The translations under genes and the position numbers were made by a program. A DNA stretch of 64,000 nt from Clostridium sp. D33t1_170424_F3. GTDB lineage: Bacteria > Bacillota > Clostridia > Oscillospirales > Acutalibacteraceae. Shown here piece by piece: positions 33,725 to 42,553 of the stretch. Within the stretch, counting starts at the first letter, position 1. Each line of letters begins with the position of its first letter. The stretch is from positions 125,044-189,043 of the forward strand of contig NZ_JADPEG010000005.1 of assembly GCF_015667585.1 (NCBI RefSeq), in the 5' to 3' direction. Below the pieces are notes generated by a model, which saw only the letters and a list, made by a program, of their open reading frames with translations, did not search any database and had not been told where the DNA came from.

Positions 33725-35215
33725 TTAAAGGCGGTCTTTGATCGCGTCGATCAGGATTTTCAGCGCTTTGATGCGCGCGTATTTTTTGTTCTGCGATTCC
33801 ACGATGTGCCACGGCGCGAAGTCCGTAGAGGTGTATTTCAGCATGTCGTCGATCGCTTCCTCGTACTGGTCCCACTTTTCACGGTTGCGCCAGTCTTCGT
33901 CGGTGATCTTCCACTGTTTGGAAGGCGTGTTCTGGCGGTCGGTGAAGCGGCGGAGCTGCTCGTCTTTGTCGATATGCAGCCAGAACTTCACAATAACCGC
34001 GCCCCAGTCGTACAGTTCGCGTTCAAATTCGTTGATCTCGCGGTAGGCGCGCTGCCAGTCCTCCGTGGAACAGAAGCCCTCAATGCGCTCCACCATGACG
34101 CGGCCATACCAGGTGCGGTCATAGATGGCGACGTGCCCGTCCTTGGGAATCTGGTTCCAGAAGCGCCACAGGTAATGGTGGTTCAGTTCCGGCGCGGTGG
34201 GCGCGGCGATCGGCACCACCTCGTACCCGCGGGGGTCCAGCGCGGCGGCAATGCGGCGGATGTTTCCGCCCTTGCCGGCGGCGTCCCAGCCCTCGTAACA
34301 GACGATGACCGGTACGCGTTTGCGGTATATTTTGTTGTGCAGCTCGCTCAGCTCCTCCTGGAGCTTATCAAGCTGTTTCTTGTATTTTTCATCTGTAATG
34401 GTTTTATCCAGAGAAACCTGTCCGAGCGGCGTCATGGGGACAAACGTAAAATTGCCCGGCAGAATAATGTTGGCAGGCGTGACCGGGTACGTCTTGCGGT
34501 GTTCCTTTAACGCCAACGCGGTTTTGATGGAATCTACAACGGTGCGGTAGACCTCCAGCGTGGCGTTTTGCCGGTGGGTGCTGGCGATCAGATGCCACGG
34601 TGCATAAGTCGTGTTGGTATATTCCAGCATTTCGTCGAACGCACGGTAGTAACGGTCGTATTGCCTATTGCGCTTCCAGTCCTGCTCAGTGGCGCGCCAT
34701 TCGGTGTTTTTGGAATTCGCCAGGTTTTCCAGCCGCTCCTTCTGGTCTTTCTGGCTGATGTGCAGGAAAAACTTGATAATCAGATAGCCGTTGTCCGTCA
34801 GCTGGCGCTCAAAGGTGTTGATGCTGTTCATGCGGCGCAGGTTTGTGACATCGTCGATTCCCTGCTCCAGCCGAAGGGTGGAAACCTCCTGATACCAGCT
34901 GCGGTCCATCGTGGCGATTTCGCCGCCGCCGGGAATGATCTTCCAGTAGCGCCACAGGTCCGGGTGGCGTTTTTCCAGCTCCGTAGGGGCTACGTTGGAA
35001 TAAACCTTGGAGCCGCGCGGATCAAAATTCAGTGTCAGCCGGGCAATCTGCCCGCCCTTGCCCGCCGAGCCCCAGCCCTCAAAAATGATGATGACCGGCA
35101 GTTTGACCTGTTTGATCGTCTGCTGCAGGGCGGAAAGCTCCGCTTCCAAAACGGGCGCTTCCTTTTTATATTCCTCTTTTGTAACAGAGGCTTTTAAATT
35201 GACTTTTTCCAGCAT
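33725..35215 (-). CDS. Polyphosphate:AMP phosphotransferase, tandem PPK2
   Basis: A 496-residue class II PPK2 with two kinase domains. The first has FEGWGSAGKGGQI and MDRSWYQEVS; the second has YEGWDAAGKGGNI and YDRTWYGRVM. In the first domain the Walker A Asp is replaced by Gly, whereas the second keeps GWDAAGK, so the C-terminal domain is expected to be active. Class II enzymes phosphorylate AMP to ADP with polyphosphate. It is a single gene with its own promoter. Confidence 0.9.
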   Translation of the reverse strand: MLEKVNLKASVTKEEYKKEAPVLEAELSALQQTIKQVKLPVIIIFEGWGSAGKGGQIARLTLNFDPRGSKVYSNVAPTELEKRHPDLWRYWKIIPGGGEIATMDRSWYQEVSTLRLEQGIDDVTNLRRMNSINTFERQLTDNGYLIIKFFLHISQKDQKERLENLANSKNTEWRATEQDWKRNRQYDRYYRAFDEMLEYTNTTYAPWHLIASTHRQNATLEVYRTVVDSIKTALALKEHRKTYPVTPANIILPGNFTFVPMTPLGQVSLDKTITDEKYKKQLDKLQEELSELHNKIYRKRVPVIVCYEGWDAAGKGGNIRRIAAALDPRGYEVVPIAAPTAPELNHHYLWRFWNQIPKDGHVAIYDRTWYGRVMVERIEGFCSTEDWQRAYREINEFERELYDWGAVIVKFWLHIDKDEQLRRFTDRQNTPSKQWKITDEDWRNREKWDQYEEAIDDMLKYTSTDFAPWHIVESQNKKYARIKALKILIDAIKDRL

Positions 35216-35295
35216 ACCGGGATAACCCCCTTTTGCAATCTTTGAAATACGAAGAATAAAATGAATCGATTTTCCGTTTATTGGTATATATGCTA

Positions 35296-35324
35296 ATTAT
35301 ACACTAATAAAATAAAAATGCAAA
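35296..35324 (-). promoter_or_regulatory. Promoter of the ppk2 gene
   Basis: On the minus strand TTTGCA (35324-35319) and TATAAT (35301-35296) are separated by 17 bases, about 75 bases before the start codon. The 5' leader shows no clear structure. Confidence 0.65.
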
Positions 35325-35434
35325 TGTTTTTGTGTGATCTACCAGTGCGGTTTTTCAGCAGAGGATGCGATAGAACAATTGTCCGAAAGCTGTGTGAGAA
35401 AGGGCGTTTTTCTCTTTTCTATTCGGCGCGGGTG

Positions 35435-35443
35435 TGCTATAAT
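35435..35443 (+). promoter_or_regulatory. Extended -10 promoter at the head of the 126-bp repeats
   Basis: TGCTATAAT at 35435-35443 is a perfect extended -10 element; no -35 is evident. It overlaps the start of the first repeat copy, so transcription would begin inside that copy and read toward ruvC. Confidence 0.5.
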
Positions 35444-35731
35444 AACCTCACGCCGTAAACGGAAGCAGAGCTTCCGACGGCTGAGAGAACATTGAATCAT
35501 GCCGGCTTGGTGAAGGATACAAAATTGCGGTGTTATATACGCCGCGCGGGAAAACGGTCATGATTGAATAACCTCACGCCGTGACCGAAAGCAGAGCTTC
35601 CGACGGCTGGGAGAACATTGAATCATGCTGGTCTAGTAAAGGACTCGAAATTGCGGTGTTGGATACCCCGCGCAGGGAAACGGTCACGATTGAATAACCT
35701 TACGCCGTGACCGAAAGCAGAGCTTCCAACG
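35441..35731 (+). repeat. 126-bp structured tandem repeat, 2.3 copies, possible RNA
   Basis: Copies start at 35441, 35567 and 35693, exactly 126 bases apart; the third stops after about 39 bases. Each full copy can fold the same way. In copy one, GCCGT/ACGGC (35452-35456 region with 35477-35481) encloses GGAAGC-AGA-GCTTCC, and AATCATG (35495-35501) pairs with CATGATT (35559-35565) around the hairpin GCGGTGT-TATAT-ACGCCGC (35527-35545). Most differences between copies lie in loops and spacers, though two stems have gained one mismatch in copy two. No riboswitch family I know matches. Confidence 0.75.
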
Positions 35732-35761
35732 AATGGCTGAAATAACAATTACTGAAATTGA

Positions 35762-35767
35762 TATAAT
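35762..35767 (+). promoter_or_regulatory. Second possible -10 just before ruvC
   Basis: TATAAT at 35762-35767 lies 25 bases before the ruvC start codon, with no good -35. If used, ruvC would have almost no leader. Confidence 0.3.
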
Positions 35768-35792
35768 TTTAGAAAAACCAGGACGTGTAAAA

Positions 35793-36296
35793 ATGGTCAT
35801 ATTGGGAATCGACCCGGGCTACGCAATCGTGGGCTACGGGGTCATCCGCACGGAACGCGGGAGATACATCCCGTTGGAGCATGGGGCGGTCGTTACAAAG
35901 GCCGGGCAGCCGTTCAACCGGCGGCTGGAAATCGTGTACGACGGGATCGCGGAGGTCCTGCAGAAATGGCGGCCCGAAGCGGTCAGCCTGGAAAAGCTTT
36001 TTTTCCAGAACAACCAGAAGACGGCGATCGGCGTGGCGGAAGCGAGGGGTGTGATCCTGCTGGCCGCGCAGAAGGCGCGGGTGCCCGTCTTTGAATACAC
36101 CCCGTTGCAGGTGAAGCTGGCGGTGACCGGTTACGGGCAGGCGCAGAAGCCGCAGGTGATGGAGATGACGCGCCGGCTGCTCTGCCTGAAGGAAGTGCCA
36201 AAACCGGACGACACGGCGGACGCGCTGGCTATGGCGATCTGCCACGGGCAGGCGGCGGGCTCCAGTTTGCGGCAGGCGATGCTGCGCAGAAGATAA
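35793..36296 (+). CDS. ruvC: Holliday junction resolvase RuvC
   Basis: The endonuclease that cuts Holliday junctions with RuvAB. Starting at 35793 the protein has 167 residues and begins MVILGIDPGYAIVGYG with the first metal ligand Asp7. Other acidic ligands are the Glu of AVSLEKLFF and the Asp pair in KPDDTADALAMA. A frame open 60 bases further upstream runs into the third repeat copy and is rejected. First gene of ruvCAB. Confidence 0.95.
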   Translation: MVILGIDPGYAIVGYGVIRTERGRYIPLEHGAVVTKAGQPFNRRLEIVYDGIAEVLQKWRPEAVSLEKLFFQNNQKTAIGVAEARGVILLAAQKARVPVFEYTPLQVKLAVTGYGQAQKPQVMEMTRRLLCLKEVPKPDDTADALAMAICHGQAAGSSLRQAMLRRR

Positions 36297-36314
36297 AAAG
36301 TTGGAGAATACAAG

Positions 36315-36920
36315 ATGTTTTATAGTGTAAAAGGAATTTTGACACACATGGAGCCGGGTTTGGCTGTGGTGGAATGCGGCGGGGTCGGCTTTAAATGCAT
36401 GACCACCATGAGCACCCAGCGCGCCATGCCGAAGCTGGGTGAGACGGTTAAGCTGTACACGCATTTAAATGTGCGCGAGGACGCGCTGGACCTGTTCGGC
36501 TTTGCCTCGATGATGGAGTTGAACTGCTTTAAAATGCTGACGGGCGTTTCCGGCGTGGGGCCGAAGGTCGGCCTGGCGATTCTAAGCGAGCTTTCTCCGG
36601 AGCAGGTGGCGATGGCGGCAGCGGCAGGGGACAGCAAGTCCCTGACGCGGGCCAGCGGCGTGGGCGCAAAGCTGGCGCAGCGCATTGTTCTGGAACTGAA
36701 GGATAAGGTCAAAAAGATGGGCGGCGGTACGCTGGAGGGTTTTGTGCCCGCGGGCGGCGCGCCGAATGCCGCCGGAAACGCCGCCAATGCGGTCAGCGCG
36801 CTTTCCGTGCTGGGTTATACGCCCACGGATGCGGCGTCGGTTGTGGCGAAGTTTGACAGCTCCCTGCCGACGGAGGAATTGATCCGCCTGGCGCTCAAAG
36901 AATTCGGCAAGGCGAGATAG
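36315..36920 (+). CDS. ruvA: Holliday junction DNA helicase subunit RuvA
   Basis: The 201-residue junction-binding subunit. The N-terminal OB fold (MFYSVKGILTHMEP) is followed by two helix-hairpin-helix motifs (LTGVSGVGPKVGLAIL, ASGVGAKLAQRI) and, after a flexible Gly/Ala linker, a C-terminal RuvB-contact domain (SVLGYTPTDAASVVAK). Confidence 0.95.
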   Translation: MFYSVKGILTHMEPGLAVVECGGVGFKCMTTMSTQRAMPKLGETVKLYTHLNVREDALDLFGFASMMELNCFKMLTGVSGVGPKVGLAILSELSPEQVAMAAAAGDSKSLTRASGVGAKLAQRIVLELKDKVKKMGGGTLEGFVPAGGAPNAAGNAANAVSALSVLGYTPTDAASVVAKFDSSLPTEELIRLALKEFGKAR

Positions 36921-36958
36921 AAAAATGAAAGAGATGAAAAGGGCGGTGAGGCGTGCCG

Positions 36959-38035
36959 ATGGATTATGAATACGAAAACGAGATGGACTTTGAAAACCGG
37001 ATGGTCGCGCCGGAGTATGCCCCCGAGGACGCGGAGGTGGAAAACCCGCTTCGTCCCCGGACACTGGGAGAATACATCGGCCAGGAAAAGGTCAAGGAAA
37101 ACCTGGCGGTTTTTATAGAAGCGGCCAAACAGCGCAAGGAGTCACTGGACCATGTGCTGCTGTACGGCCCGCCCGGACTGGGAAAAACCACGCTGGCGGG
37201 CATCATTGCAAACGAATTAAACGTCAATTTGCGCATTACCTCCGGCCCGGCAATTGAAAAGCCGGGCGATCTGGCGGCGCTGCTGACGAACCTGAATCCC
37301 GGCGACGTGCTGTTTATCGACGAGGTGCACCGCCTTTCCCGCAGCGTGGAGGAAATTCTCTACCCCGCGATGGAGGACTTTGCGCTGGATATTATCACGG
37401 GCAAGGGACAGATGGCGGCTTCCTACCACCTGCCGCTGCCGAAGTTTACGCTGGTGGGTGCGACCACGCGCGCGGGCCAGCTCTCCGCGCCGCTGCGCGA
37501 CCGTTTTGGCGTCGTCCTGCGTCTGGAGATGTATTCCCCGCAGGAACTGGCGAAGATCGTCGCCCGCAGCGCGAAAATTCTGGGCATCCCGATCGAGGCG
37601 GACGGCGCGCTGGAAATCGCCTCCCGGTCCCGCGGAACGCCGCGTATCGCGAACCGCATGCTCAAGCGCGTGCGGGACTTTGCGCAGGTGATGACGGACG
37701 GCGTCATCACCTTCCAGTCGGCCAAAATTGGCCTTGACCGCCTGGAGGTCGACGAGATCGGCCTGGACGCCAACGACCGACGGATGCTGTCCACGCTGAT
37801 TCAGTTCTATAACGGCGGGCCGGTTGGGCTGGAAACGCTCGCGGCGGCCATCGGAGAAGAGGCTGTCACCATTGAGGACGTTTACGAGCCGTATCTGATG
37901 CAGATCGGCTTTTTGAACCGCACGCCGCGCGGCCGCTGCGCCACGCGGGCGGCATACCTGCATCTGGGGCTGACGCCGCCGGGGGAAGTGAAACCGGAGC
38001 AGCAGAACCTGTTTGAAATGCAGGATCGGAAATGA
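36959..38035 (+). CDS. ruvB: Holliday junction branch-migration ATPase RuvB
   Basis: A 358-residue AAA+ motor with Walker [11 protein letters not shown], Walker [10 protein letters not shown], sensor 1 GATTRAG and arginine finger region LRDRFG. The C-terminal winged helix binds DNA ([11 protein letters not shown]). The start ATG at 36959 is eight bases after GGCGGTGAGG; the GTG at 36953 is too close. The first 25 residues form an unusual acidic Tyr/Glu-rich extension ([11 protein letters not shown]). Confidence 0.96.
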   Translation: MDYEYENEMDFENRMVAPEYAPEDAEVENPLRPRTLGEYIGQEKVKENLAVFIEAAKQRKESLDHVLLYGPPGLGKTTLAGIIANELNVNLRITSGPAIEKPGDLAALLTNLNPGDVLFIDEVHRLSRSVEEILYPAMEDFALDIITGKGQMAASYHLPLPKFTLVGATTRAGQLSAPLRDRFGVVLRLEMYSPQELAKIVARSAKILGIPIEADGALEIASRSRGTPRIANRMLKRVRDFAQVMTDGVITFQSAKIGLDRLEVDEIGLDANDRRMLSTLIQFYNGGPVGLETLAAAIGEEAVTIEDVYEPYLMQIGFLNRTPRGRCATRAAYLHLGLTPPGEVKPEQQNLFEMQDRK

Positions 38036-38044
38036 GGCCTATCC

Positions 38045-38368
38045 ATGGAAATTACCAGAGTAAAGTTGGAAATCTATGCGCCGGAGTCCTGTGTGGATTC
38101 CATCCGGGACGCGCTCAATGCGCTGGGCGCCTGTCATATTGGAAATTATGACTGCTGCACATCCGTGTCGCGCGTTGCGGGGACCTGGCGGCCTTTGCCC
38201 GGGGCGGATCCGTTCGACGGCGAGGTGGGGATCCTCAGCCGCGGTGAGGAGTGCAAAATAGAGGCGGTTTGCCCGGCGGAACTGGCCGTGCGGGCGGTGG
38301 AGACGGTCAAGTGCCTGCACCCATATGAGGAACCGGTTGTTCATGTGCTGCCCTTGTGGGATATTTAA
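38045..38368 (+). CDS. COG3323-like (NIF3/YqfO-insert) small protein
   Basis: A 107-residue protein that resembles the free-standing form of the PII/CutA-like domain inserted in YqfO/NIF3 proteins. It begins with VKLEIYAPESCVDSIRDAL and keeps GACHIGNYDCC, FRPLPGA-like TWRPLPGADPF and the closing HPYEEPVVHVLPL, all typical of this family. The function is unknown; a metal- or nucleotide-binding trimer is likely by family. It follows ruvB by nine bases with a GAGG ribosome site. Confidence 0.78.
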   Translation: MEITRVKLEIYAPESCVDSIRDALNALGACHIGNYDCCTSVSRVAGTWRPLPGADPFDGEVGILSRGEECKIEAVCPAELAVRAVETVKCLHPYEEPVVHVLPLWDI

Positions 38369-38468
38369 AAGGCGGCATTACCCTTGTACAGGGAAGGTAT
38401 GGAAATGGCAGAAATCCGCGCCGTGTGGGGGATGCAAAGCTTTTGCGACGCGGTTTGCATTGGGGATT

Positions 38469-38477
38469 TGGTACAAT
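38469..38477 (+). promoter_or_regulatory. Extended -10 promoter before glmM
   Basis: TGGTACAAT at 38469-38477 is an extended -10 about 35 bases upstream of the glmM start. No -35 with good spacing is seen. The gap from 38369 holds no gene. Confidence 0.4.
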
Positions 38478-38512
38478 CAACAAAAGATCATGATTAGGAG
38501 AGTGTATGGTAC

Positions 38513-39862
38513 ATGGGCAGACTTTTTGGAACGGACGGCGTCAGAGGCGTCGCAAACTCGGAATTGACCTGTGAAATGGCAATGAACATCGGCCGCGCGG
38601 CCGCGATGGTGCTGACGGATAACAACCACCGCCACCCGAAGATTTTAATTGGCAAGGATACGCGCCTTTCTTCCGACATGCTGGAGAGCGCGATCACCGC
38701 GGGTCTTTGCAGCGTGGGCGCGAATGTGGTGCAGCTCGGTGTGGTGCCGACCCCGGCCGTGGCCTTCCTGGTGGGCAAATACAAGGCGGACGCGGGCGTG
38801 ATGCTGACGGCCTCCCACAACCCGTGCGAATTTAACGGGATCAAGATTTTCAGCGGCGACGGCAACAAGCTGCCTGATGCGCTGGAGGAGCAGATTGAAG
38901 CAATTGTTCTGGACCATAAGGATACGCCTCCCGCGCCGACCGGGGGAGACATTGGCAGTGTGACCACCGCGCCGAACGTGGTACGCGACTATGTGGACCA
39001 TATCAAGAGCACGGTACCCTTCTCGCTGCACGGCATGAATATCGCTCTGGACTGCGCAAACGGCGCGGCCTGCCGGACGGCGGAGCTGCTGTTTACGGAA
39101 CTGGGCGCCAACTGCCATATGCTGTCCGATCATCCGGACGGTGTGAATGTAAATGAAAACTGCGGTTCCACCCATATGGAAAACCTGATGAGCTATGTCA
39201 AGGAGCACAACCTCGACGCGGGCGTCGCATTTGACGGCGATGCGGACCGCTGCCTGGCGGTGGACGATAAGGGCCAGCTGGTGGACGGCGACTTCGTTAT
39301 GGCGATCTGCGCGGCGGATTTGAAGTCCCGCGGCAAGCTGGCGAAGGATACGGTCGTGGGCACGATTATGACCAACATGGGCTTTACGCGCTTTTGCAAG
39401 GAGATTGGGCTGCATTTTGAGGCGACAAAGGTGGGCGACCGCTATGTGCTGGAGGAAATGCTGCTGGAAGGCTACAACTTTGGCGGCGAGCAGAGCGGGC
39501 ATGTGATATTCCTCGACTTCGCCTCCACGGGAGACGGACAGATGACCGCGGCGCAGCTGCTGAGCATTGTACACCGCCGGCAGGCAAAGCTTTCCAGCCT
39601 GGCGACGCTGATGACCCGCTATCCGCAGGTCATTGTCAACGTAAAAGTCGGCCCGGAGGGCAAGCTGCATTTCTACACGGATGCGGAAGTGAAAGAGGCC
39701 ATCGAGCGCGCGAAAGAAAAGCTGGGCGACAGCGGACGCATTGTGGTGCGCCCCTCCGGAACGGAGCCGCTTCTGCGCGTGATGATCGAGGGCGAGGACC
39801 TGGACTATATCAACGAACTGGCGAACTCCGTCGCGGACGTCCTGCGGGAGCGGCTGGCATAA
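38513..39862 (+). CDS. glmM: Phosphoglucosamine mutase (GlmM)
   Basis: Interconverts glucosamine-6-phosphate and glucosamine-1-phosphate for peptidoglycan precursors. The 449-residue protein starts MGRLFGTDGVRGVAN. It has the phosphoserine loop in MLTASHNPCEFNG, the metal loop AFDGDADRC, the sugar-binding loop GEQSGH and the phosphate-binding VRPSGTEPLLR. The ribosome site is TTAGGAGAG. Confidence 0.96.
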   Translation: MGRLFGTDGVRGVANSELTCEMAMNIGRAAAMVLTDNNHRHPKILIGKDTRLSSDMLESAITAGLCSVGANVVQLGVVPTPAVAFLVGKYKADAGVMLTASHNPCEFNGIKIFSGDGNKLPDALEEQIEAIVLDHKDTPPAPTGGDIGSVTTAPNVVRDYVDHIKSTVPFSLHGMNIALDCANGAACRTAELLFTELGANCHMLSDHPDGVNVNENCGSTHMENLMSYVKEHNLDAGVAFDGDADRCLAVDDKGQLVDGDFVMAICAADLKSRGKLAKDTVVGTIMTNMGFTRFCKEIGLHFEATKVGDRYVLEEMLLEGYNFGGEQSGHVIFLDFASTGDGQMTAAQLLSIVHRRQAKLSSLATLMTRYPQVIVNVKVGPEGKLHFYTDAEVKEAIERAKEKLGDSGRIVVRPSGTEPLLRVMIEGEDLDYINELANSVADVLRERLA

Positions 39863-39883
39863 TCTTAGAAAAGAGGAATGGGT

Positions 39884-40744
39884 TTGAGAGCGGCAAATTG
39901 GAAGGACTATGAACTGATCGACACATCGGGCGGCGAGCGGCTGGAGCGCTGGGGCAATATTGTCCTGATCCGTCCGGATCCGCAGATCATCTGGGATACC
40001 CCGTGCGAACATCCGCTGTGGAAACAGGCGCACGCGCGGTATTACCGGTCCAGCACGGGCGGCGGCAGCTGGCAGGAACTGAAAAAGGTTCCCGCGATGT
40101 GGAAGATCGGCTACGGGGATTTGACCTTCCAACTCAAAACCATGGGCTTTAAACATACCGGTATTTTCCCGGAACAGGCCGTCAACTGGGATTTTGCCAT
40201 GCAGAAAATTGCAGGCGCAGGCCGCCCCGTCAAAGTGCTGAACCTGTTCGGCTACACGGGCGCGGCCACGCTGGCCTGCGCCAGGGCGGGCGCGCAGGTC
40301 TGCCATGTGGACGCCTCCAAGGGCATGGTCGCATGGGCCAAGGAGAACGCCGCCGCGTCCGGTTTGGCGGACCGCCCGGTCCGCTGGCTGGTGGACGACT
40401 GCGTCAAATTTGTGCAGCGTGAGCAGCGCCGCGGCAACACCTACGACGGCATCATCATGGACCCGCCCTCCTATGGGCGCGGCCCGAACGGCGAGGTCTG
40501 GAAGCTGGAGGAGCAGCTCTACGGATTGGTGGAGCTGTGCCTGCCCATCCTTTCCCGAAATCCGCTGTTTTTCATCCTGAATTCCTATACCACGGGGCTG
40601 TCCCCGGCGGTCATGGAGTACTTGCTGGGCGTGCTGCTGCAAAAGCGCTTTGGCGGAAAGGTTTCCTCCGGAGAAATCGGCCTGCCGGTGACGGCAAGCG
40701 GGCTGACGCTGCCCTGTGGGAGCACGGCGATTTGGGAATCCTGA
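39884..40744 (+). CDS. Class I SAM-dependent methyltransferase, RlmI/RlmL-like
   Basis: A 286-residue methyltransferase with a short N-terminal domain and a Rossmann domain: SAM motif NLFGYTGAATLACA, acidic loop CHVDASKGMVAWAKEN and catalytic IIMDPPSYGRG. It lacks the PUA domain seen in the RlmI-like protein at 23.5 kb. The start is placed at TTG 39884, six bases after AGAGGA; an ATG at 39878 overlaps that site and would add two residues. An rRNA target is inferred from the DPPSYG motif. Confidence 0.82.
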   Translation: MRAANWKDYELIDTSGGERLERWGNIVLIRPDPQIIWDTPCEHPLWKQAHARYYRSSTGGGSWQELKKVPAMWKIGYGDLTFQLKTMGFKHTGIFPEQAVNWDFAMQKIAGAGRPVKVLNLFGYTGAATLACARAGAQVCHVDASKGMVAWAKENAAASGLADRPVRWLVDDCVKFVQREQRRGNTYDGIIMDPPSYGRGPNGEVWKLEEQLYGLVELCLPILSRNPLFFILNSYTTGLSPAVMEYLLGVLLQKRFGGKVSSGEIGLPVTASGLTLPCGSTAIWES

Positions 40745-40796
40745 AGATGCCAGAGAAAAAATTGGCGGTTTGTGAAAATACGGAGAGTATTATACG

Positions 40797-41651
40797 ATGA
40801 GTTATATACAGACAGAAAATTTAACCTTCACCTACGATGAGGCGGAAGAAGGCGAATCCGTCCAGGTGCGCAAAGTGCTGCGCGGCGTGTCGCTGGGCGT
40901 CGAAAAGGGCGAGTTCGTGGCGCTGCTGGGGCACAACGGTTCCGGCAAATCCACCATCGCCAAGATGTTCAACGCGATGCTGCTGCCCGCGGGCGGCAAG
41001 GTCTACATCGACGGCATGGATACGCTGGACGAATCCCTGCTGTATGAAATCCGCCGCCGCGTCGGCCTGGTGCTGCAAAATCCGGACAACCAGCTGGTGG
41101 CCAGCATCGTGGAGGAGGATGTGGCGTTCGGGCCGGAGAACCTCGGCGTGCCGCCAAAGGAAATCCGCGAGCGGGTGGACGACGCGCTCCGGGCGGTAGA
41201 GATGTACGACTACCGGCTGAACGCGCCGTATAAGCTCTCCGGCGGGCAGAAACAGCGCATCGCCATCGCGGGCATCATCGCCATGCGGCCCGACTGTATC
41301 GTGCTGGACGAGCCCACCGCCATGCTGGACCCGCGCGGGCGCGAAGAGGTGCTGCGCACGATCCACAAGCTGAACAGGGAAAAAAACATCACCATTATCC
41401 TGATTACACATTACATGGACGAGGCGGTGCAGGCGGACCGCGTCATCGTGATGGACAGCGGGCGCATCCTGACGCAGGGAACCCCGGAGGAGGTTTTCTC
41501 CCAGGTGGAACTGCTCAAGCAGCACAAGCTGGATGTGCCGCAGGCCACAGAGCTGGTGTACCGCCTGCGCGCCAGCGGCTTTCCCTTGCCGGAATGTGTG
41601 CTGAACGTGGAAGATTGTGTGGCGGCGCTGGAACCCCTTTTGTCCAAATAA
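40797..41651 (+). CDS. ecfA1: ECF transporter ATPase EcfA1
   Basis: A 284-residue ATPase of a group II energy-coupling-factor module for vitamins or metals. Walker [11 protein letters not shown]-loop [10 protein letters not shown], signature LSGGQKQR, Walker [13 protein letters not shown] and switch ITHYMDEA are present. The Q-loop motif NPDNQ is typical of EcfA. It is followed by EcfA2, EcfT and TruA in the usual order. No S-component is in the window, so the module is probably shared. Confidence 0.95.
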   Translation: MSYIQTENLTFTYDEAEEGESVQVRKVLRGVSLGVEKGEFVALLGHNGSGKSTIAKMFNAMLLPAGGKVYIDGMDTLDESLLYEIRRRVGLVLQNPDNQLVASIVEEDVAFGPENLGVPPKEIRERVDDALRAVEMYDYRLNAPYKLSGGQKQRIAIAGIIAMRPDCIVLDEPTAMLDPRGREEVLRTIHKLNREKNITIILITHYMDEAVQADRVIVMDSGRILTQGTPEEVFSQVELLKQHKLDVPQATELVYRLRASGFPLPECVLNVEDCVAALEPLLSK

Positions 41652-41689
41652 GGACCGGCGTAAATCTGACGAAAGTACGGGGAATCGTG

Positions 41690-42553
41690 ATGGCAATCAT
41701 AGAGACGAAAAACCTGACATATACCTACGGCGCGGGCACGCCCTTTGAAAAGATGGCGGTGGACCATGTGAACCTCTCCATCGAGAAGGGGGAGTTCATT
41801 GGGGTCATCGGACACACCGGTTCCGGCAAGTCCACGCTGATTCAGCTGCTGAACGGCCTGCTTACGCCGACCTCCGGCACGGTGCTGCTGGACGGGAAGG
41901 ATATCTGGGCCGAGCCGAAGAAAATCCGCGACGTGCGCTTTCGGGTGGGAATGGTGTTTCAGTACCCTGAGCATCAGCTCTTTGAGGAGACGGTGCTCAG
42001 GGACATTTCCTTCGGCCCCACGAACATGGGCTTAAAGCCTGACGAGATCGAGGAGCGCGCGCGGAACGCCGCGAAATTTGTCGGCCTGTCGGAGACGCTG
42101 CTGGAGAAAAGCCCGTTTGAGCTCTCCGGCGGCGAGAAGCGCCGCGCCGCGATTGCGGGCGTGATCGCGATGGACCCGGACGTGCTGATCCTGGACGAGC
42201 CCACAGCGGGACTGGACCCGTGCGGGCGCGACGTACTGCTCTCCCAGATCACGAGTTATCATGAGATGCGGCATAACACCGTGCTGCTGGTCTCTCACAG
42301 CATGGAGGATATTGCCCGCACGGCGGACCGCATCCTCGTCATGAACGACGCGCACGCCGCCATGTTCGACGCGACGGAAAAGGTGTTCGCGCGCGGGGAG
42401 GAGCTGGAGGCGATGGGCCTGCGGGTCCCGCAGGTCACAAAGATCCTGTCGATCCTGCGCCGGAAGGGCTACCCGGTGGGGACGTCCCTCACAATGGAGC
42501 AGGCGATCAAGCAGCTGATGCCGCTGCTGAAAAAAAGGGGGGCGGGCAGATGA
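41690..42553 (+). CDS. ecfA2: ECF transporter ATPase EcfA2
   Basis: A 287-residue partner ATPase starting MAIIETKNLTYTYG. Walker A GHTGSGKST, Q-loop FQYPEHQLFEETV, signature LSGGEKRR, Walker B VLILDEPTAGLD and VSHSMED are present. A frame open upstream overlaps EcfA1 and is rejected. It overlaps ecfT by four bases. Confidence 0.95.
   Translation: MAIIETKNLTYTYGAGTPFEKMAVDHVNLSIEKGEFIGVIGHTGSGKSTLIQLLNGLLTPTSGTVLLDGKDIWAEPKKIRDVRFRVGMVFQYPEHQLFEETVLRDISFGPTNMGLKPDEIEERARNAAKFVGLSETLLEKSPFELSGGEKRRAAIAGVIAMDPDVLILDEPTAGLDPCGRDVLLSQITSYHEMRHNTVLLVSHSMEDIARTADRILVMNDAHAAMFDATEKVFARGEELEAMGLRVPQVTKILSILRRKGYPVGTSLTMEQAIKQLMPLLKKRGAGR

Noticed and set aside
35480-35500. GAACATTGAATC as a possible LexA box before ruvC
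   Set aside because: The right half does not match GTTC, and the same sequence recurs in the next repeat copy, so it is part of the repeat.
35461-35520. Resemblance of GGCTGAGAG ... GAATCATGCCGG to a TPP riboswitch
   Set aside because: The conserved TPP core around GGGTAATACC and the surrounding helices are missing, and the downstream genes are ruvCAB.
38645-40642. 665-codon open frame antisense to glmM and the methyltransferase
   Set aside because: Same reason: the sense strand has intact motifs and the antisense product is low-complexity and unlike any family.
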